From the NCBI GenBank assembly GCA_021821705.1, contig JAKACE010000052.1, positions 1 to 8,719 on the forward strand: a DNA stretch of 8,719 nt, given 5' to 3'. The DNA comes from Actinomycetes bacterium (GTDB lineage Bacteria > Actinomycetota > Acidimicrobiia > Acidimicrobiales > Palsa-688). The notes under the pieces were generated by a model. It ran no database searches, was not told the origin of the DNA, and worked only from the letters and a program-made list of their open reading frames with translations. A program made the position numbers and the translations under genes. Of this stretch, positions 6,121-8,719 are shown piece by piece; within the stretch, counting starts at the first letter, position 1, and every line of letters begins with the position of its first letter.

Positions 6121-6468
6121 TCAGGCCACCGCTGCGGCCGCCAGGAGCTCGCGGGCCGCGGCGAGGTCGTCGGTGATGCTCACGACCCGGGGTAGGCCGA
6201 CGAGGTTGAGCACCCTGTAGACCGAGGGGCGCAGCCCGCAGACGACTGCGTCAGCCCCCATCTCGCGGACCCGGCGCACCGCACCGATGAGGGCCCCGAT
6301 GCCAGCCGAGTCGATGAAGGTGGTACCGGACATCTCGAACACGACATTTCGCGCGGGGGGTAGCTGCGCCACCACCGAGCGGAACTGCGAAACCGTGAGG
6401 TACTCCAGGTTGCCGGCCAGGGTGCAGACAGTGACCGGGCCGTCCTCGTGCTTCAACCCAACTTGCAT
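6121..6468 (-). CDS. STAS-domain anti-anti-sigma factor (copy 2)
   Basis: This 115-residue STAS protein is paralogous to copy 1. Matching blocks include VTVC--xGNLE, FRSxxAxL, the F-I-D53-S54-A55-G56 loop, GALIGAxRRxREMG and RPSVxRVLxLVG. The phosphorylatable serine is retained (S54), but the next residue is alanine where copy 1 has threonine, which may change recognition by the partner kinase. The start is ATG 6468, with AGGAGGGG eight bases upstream, a strong ribosome binding site. The C-terminus ends in an alanine-rich helix (AAARELLAAAAVA). It is the first gene of the minus-strand run and diverges from the response regulator across 184 bp. It probably acts in the cytoplasm within a partner-switching cascade whose other members lie outside this window. 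Confidence 0.92.
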   Translation of the reverse strand: MQVGLKHEDGPVTVCTLAGNLEYLTVSQFRSVVAQLPPARNVVFEMSGTTFIDSAGIGALIGAVRRVREMGADAVVCGLRPSVYRVLNLVGLPRVVSITDDLAAARELLAAAAVA

Positions 6469-6542
6469 GTGCTCCGCCCCTCCTGTCGTGGGTCGTTCCT
6501 ACCCATCGTCCACCTTCCGCATAGGCATTCGCGCGACATTCC

Positions 6543-6558
6543 GTAACAATTGTGTAAC
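6543..6558. promoter_or_regulatory. GTAAC direct repeat, candidate response-regulator site
   Basis: GTAAC occurs at 6543-6547 and again at 6554-6558, exactly 11 bp apart, with AATTGT as the interior spacer core. Head-to-tail half-sites about one helical turn apart are the usual target of OmpR-family dimers; GTAAC-N6-GTAAC also resembles the actinobacterial MtrA/GlnR-type box. It lies in the divergent region, about 80 bp from STAS copy 2 and about 100 bp from the response regulator start, so it could control either or both. The neighbouring regulator as the binding protein is inferred. Confidence 0.5.
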
Positions 6559-6571
6559 GGCGACCACGCCG

Positions 6572-6596
6572 CCAGGAGGCCCCCGAAGGCCTCTGG
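6572..6596 (+). other. Leader hairpin upstream of the response regulator
   Basis: GAGGCC (6576-6581) and GGCCTC (6588-6593) pair perfectly around a 6-base loop. CCA (6572-6574) and TGG (6594-6596) extend the stem past one bulged G. A smaller CGGCG/CGCCG dyad lies just before it (6558-6571). No plus-strand gene ends here, so this is more likely a 5' leader structure or a DNA dyad than a terminator. Confidence 0.35.
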
Positions 6597-6652
6597 CAAG
6601 ATGGTCTGGCCCTCGCCGGGCGGCGCCTGGCCGCGGGCGGGGACGGAGAACG

Positions 6653-7336
6653 GTGCCATTGCACATCCTGCTCATCGACGACGACGCCAACATCCGGGCC
6701 TCGTTGGGGATGGTCCTTAGACAGGAAGGCTACCTCGTGTCGGAGGCGGCGAGCGGGGAGGAGGGCCTGGCCACCTTTGCCGGCCGGCCGGCCGACGTGG
6801 TCCTGGTGGACCTGCTCCTGCCCGGAGTGGACGGCTTCGAGGTCACGCGCCAGTTGCGGCGTACCAGTGACGTGCCGGTCATCGTGGTGTCGGCTCGGGG
6901 GGACACCCACGACATCGTGGCCGGCCTCGAGGCGGGAGCGGACGACTACCTGACCAAGCCGGTCATGTCCAAGGAGCTGTCCGCGCGCATCAGGGCGCTC
7001 ATGCGCCGTGCCATGTCGTCGGCCCGGGACGGGACGGTGCTCACCTTCGGAGACCTGGAGATCCACCCGGACGCCGGCACGGTGCGCAAGGCGGGCGAGC
7101 CAGTGGTCCTCACCCGAACGGAGTTCAGGCTGCTCTGCGAGCTGGCGGCCAAGCCCGGCTGGGTGATGGACCGCCCTCAACTGCTCTACCGGGTGTGGGG
7201 CTACGACTATTTCGGCGACACCCGCCTCGTTGACGTCCACGTGGGGCGACTGCGCGCCAAGATCGAGACCGACCCGTCCAAGCCCGAGCTGGTGGTGACC
7301 GTCAGGGGGCTGGGCTACAAGCTGCAGGCGCCGTGA
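6653..7336 (+). CDS. OmpR/PhoB-family response regulator
   Basis: This 227-residue two-component regulator is of typical family length. The receiver domain (about 1-120) has the acidic pocket D9-D10, phosphoacceptor D53 in VDLLLPGVDGF, S80 in VIVVSARGD as the switch Ser/Thr, and K102 in DDYLTKPV. The winged-helix DNA-binding domain (about 128-225) shows VLTRTEFRLLCELA, then WGYDYFGDTRLVDVHVGRLR and VTVRGLGYKL. The start is GTG 6653, read as VPLHILLIDDD, with GACGGAG just upstream; the frame is open further upstream but that part shows no receiver-like sequence. The stop overlaps the kinase start by 4 bases (GTGA, 7333-7336). The regulon is unknown; an 11-bp-spaced GTAAC repeat in its own upstream region suggests autoregulation. 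It resembles the MtrA/CseB-like actinobacterial regulators, but not closely enough to name. Confidence 0.95.
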   Translation: MPLHILLIDDDANIRASLGMVLRQEGYLVSEAASGEEGLATFAGRPADVVLVDLLLPGVDGFEVTRQLRRTSDVPVIVVSARGDTHDIVAGLEAGADDYLTKPVMSKELSARIRALMRRAMSSARDGTVLTFGDLEIHPDAGTVRKAGEPVVLTRTEFRLLCELAAKPGWVMDRPQLLYRVWGYDYFGDTRLVDVHVGRLRAKIETDPSKPELVVTVRGLGYKLQAP

Positions 7337-8719
7337 CGGGCCAGCCCCACCAGCGCCGGTTCGGCCTGCGGGCCAGGGCGACGGCGGCTTTCGGTGCCGG
7401 GGCGGCCCTGGTGTCGGTGGCCCTGGCGCTGCTGACCTTCGGCCTCGTGCACCACTACCTGCTGGCGCAGAGGGAGGTGTCGGCGACCACGGAGACCTAC
7501 TCCGATGCCAGGGTGGTCAAGCGGGACCTGGTGCTCGGGGGGGCCACCGTCGAGGACGTCCTGTCGTCGCTGACCGTACCCCAGGGCACGGTGGTGTTCG
7601 TCCTGCAACACCATCAGTGGTACTCGGCGTCGGTGGCGGTGGGGGCCGGGGGCGAGGCCGCGGTCGGGGGGGGGCCCGGGGCCCGGGGTGCCGGGGGCGC
7701 GTCACGACCGGCCGGCCTGCCGTCCGCCCTGGTTGCGATGGTCGCAGGTGGCCAGCCCGCTCGCCAGCGGGTGGCTTTCGACGGCAAGCCGGCCATAGCG
7801 GTCGGAGTGCCCCTGGCGGCGGCGGGGGCGGACTACTTCGAGGTCCACTCGCTGGTCGAACTGCGCCGGACCCTCGACGTCCTGGCGCTGGTGCTGCTCG
7901 TGTGCGCGGCGGCGACGACGCTCGGCGGCCTGTTCATCGGCCGGTGGGCCAGTGGCCGTCTGGTGCGCCCGCTCAACGTGGCAGCGGACGTGGCCGCCGC
8001 CATCGCCGGGGGCGCTCTCGACAAGCGCCTGCCCTTGGGGGACGACCCCGACCTGGCCGTCCTGGCTGTCTCGTTCAACGAGATGGTCGAGGCGTTGGCC
8101 AAGCGGGTGCGCAGGGACGCCCGCTTCGCGTCCGACGTGAGCCACGAGCTGCGCTCACCGCTCACAACGGTGCAGGCGAGCGTCGAGCTGCTGGCCCGGT
8201 GCCGAGCCGACCTCGACGCCGAGGGCCGCCGGGCGCTGGACCTGCTCACGTCGGAGGTGGCGCGCTTTTCGACGATGGTCCAGGACCTGCTGGAGATCTC
8301 CCGCTCGGACGCCGGTGCTGCCGGCCTCGACCTGGAGGAGCTGGACCTCGAGGACCTGGTCGCCAACACCGTGGCCGCCTACACCGCTGGGGCGGTCCCG
8401 GTCGCCGTGCCACCGGGGCTGGAGGGGGTGTGGGTGCTGGCGGACCGCCGCCGGCTGCAGAGGGTGCTGGTCAACCTGCTCGACAACGCCGCCGCCCATG
8501 CCGGCGGCGCCGTGGCCGTGGCGCTGCGTGCGGACGGCCGCACGGCCGAGATCCTGGTGGACGATGCCGGCCCGGGTGTCACCCCGGCCGAGCGGGAGGC
8601 CATCTTCGAGAGGTTCTACCGTGGGGGCGCCTCCGGGCGCCGCGGGGGCACCGGTGGCAGCGGCCTGGGCCTGGCGCTGGTGCTGGAGCACGTCCGGGCG
8701 CAGGGCGGGCATGAGGAGG
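7333..8719 (+). CDS. Sensor histidine kinase (3' end outside the window)
   Basis: This is the membrane sensor partner of the response regulator; 462 codons are visible and the frame is open at the window edge. It starts at GTG 7333, overlapping the regulator stop as GTGA. Order: a short basic N-terminus, TM1 (about 18-41), an extracytoplasmic sensor of about 140 residues, TM2 (about 180-203), HAMP (about 203-256), HisKA with H271 in ASDVSHELRSPL, and HATPase with the N-box N385 (NLLDNA), G1 D411-A-G-P-G, F-box IFERFYRG and G2 GGSGLGLAL. All catalytic motifs are present, so the kinase should be active. The sensor matches no domain I recognise and contains a Gly/Ala-rich stretch (about 104-127) encoded by an extreme G tract. 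Only the last segment after VRAQGG is missing. The signal sensed is unknown. Confidence 0.93.
   Translation, partial: MTGQPHQRRFGLRARATAAFGAGAALVSVALALLTFGLVHHYLLAQREVSATTETYSDARVVKRDLVLGGATVEDVLSSLTVPQGTVVFVLQHHQWYSASVAVGAGGEAAVGGGPGARGAGGASRPAGLPSALVAMVAGGQPARQRVAFDGKPAIAVGVPLAAAGADYFEVHSLVELRRTLDVLALVLLVCAAATTLGGLFIGRWASGRLVRPLNVAADVAAAIAGGALDKRLPLGDDPDLAVLAVSFNEMVEALAKRVRRDARFASDVSHELRSPLTTVQASVELLARCRADLDAEGRRALDLLTSEVARFSTMVQDLLEISRSDAGAAGLDLEELDLEDLVANTVAAYTAGAVPVAVPPGLEGVWVLADRRRLQRVLVNLLDNAAAHAGGAVAVALRADGRTAEILVDDAGPGVTPAEREAIFERFYRGGASGRRGGTGGSGLGLALVLEHVRAQGGHEE
7666..7697 (+). repeat. G-rich tract with nine-G run inside the kinase gene
   Basis: A run of nine G (7666-7674) is followed by GGGG (7678-7681), GGGG (7685-7688) and GGGGG (7693-7697), separated by CCC, CCC and TGCC. 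The pattern fits a G-quadruplex motif, although the intervening C-runs could instead form hairpins. It encodes part of the Gly-rich linker in the extracytoplasmic sensor (codons 112-122). The reading frame is intact across it, since the HAMP and catalytic motifs follow in frame. Confidence 0.5.

Noticed and set aside
6287..6652. N-terminal extension of the response regulator frame
   Set aside because: The extra 122 codons run antisense through STAS copy 2 and the divergent promoter region. The receiver domain begins directly at GTG 6653, which has a ribosome binding site.
6251..7240. 329-codon minus-strand frame across STAS copy 2 and the response regulator
   Set aside because: It is antisense to the response regulator and out of frame with the STAS gene; its composition is typical of a shadow frame.
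7617..8714. 365-codon plus-strand frame within the histidine kinase
   Set aside because: It is Gly/Arg/Pro-rich and in a different frame from the kinase, whose frame carries every catalytic motif in order.

Overview
The window is GC-rich, uses GTG as the start of at least six of its nine genes, and leaves short gaps or 4-base start/stop overlaps between genes. This style and the protein families (an EmrB/QacA-type exporter, SpoIIAA/RsbV-like STAS proteins, an OmpR-type two-component pair) point to an actinobacterium (Actinomycetota). A more exact placement, perhaps Acidimicrobiia, is a guess. I see no rRNA, tRNA, insertion sequence, prophage or CRISPR array.

Layout. Seven genes lie on the minus strand from 6468 down to 27. 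In transcription order they are: two paralogous single-domain STAS proteins (6121-6468 and 5675-6016), a LacI-family regulator (4557-5576), a 14-helix MFS exporter of the DHA2 type (2679 to about 4271), a zinc-ribbon Nudix hydrolase (1976-2599), a MarR-family regulator (1325 to about 1849) and a second MFS exporter (27-1328). Diverging on the plus strand are an OmpR/PhoB-type response regulator (6653-7336) and its sensor histidine kinase (from 7333, running off the right edge just short of its end).

How the parts may work together. MarR and the downstream MFS gene overlap by 4 bases and look like a substrate-inducible efflux operon. A perfect 16-bp palindrome overlaps a -10-like hexamer in front of MarR. 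The LacI-family gene is followed, a few bases after its stop, by a 20-bp near-palindrome with a central CG, placed in front of the DHA2 exporter; this suggests that the regulator controls the exporter. The tandem STAS pair and the two-component pair share a 184-bp divergent intergenic region. It carries an 11-bp-spaced GTAAC direct repeat, the architecture expected of an OmpR-family binding site, so the response regulator may control itself, the STAS genes, or both. No anti-sigma kinase, PP2C phosphatase or sigma factor lies in the window, so the partners of the STAS proteins are encoded elsewhere.

Every gene belongs to a known family, and I found no clearly new system. The most unusual items are the duplicated tail of the first STAS gene, the paired 16-bp repeats in front of the Nudix gene, the two STAS paralogues with different residues next to the phosphorylatable serine, and the candidate operators listed below.
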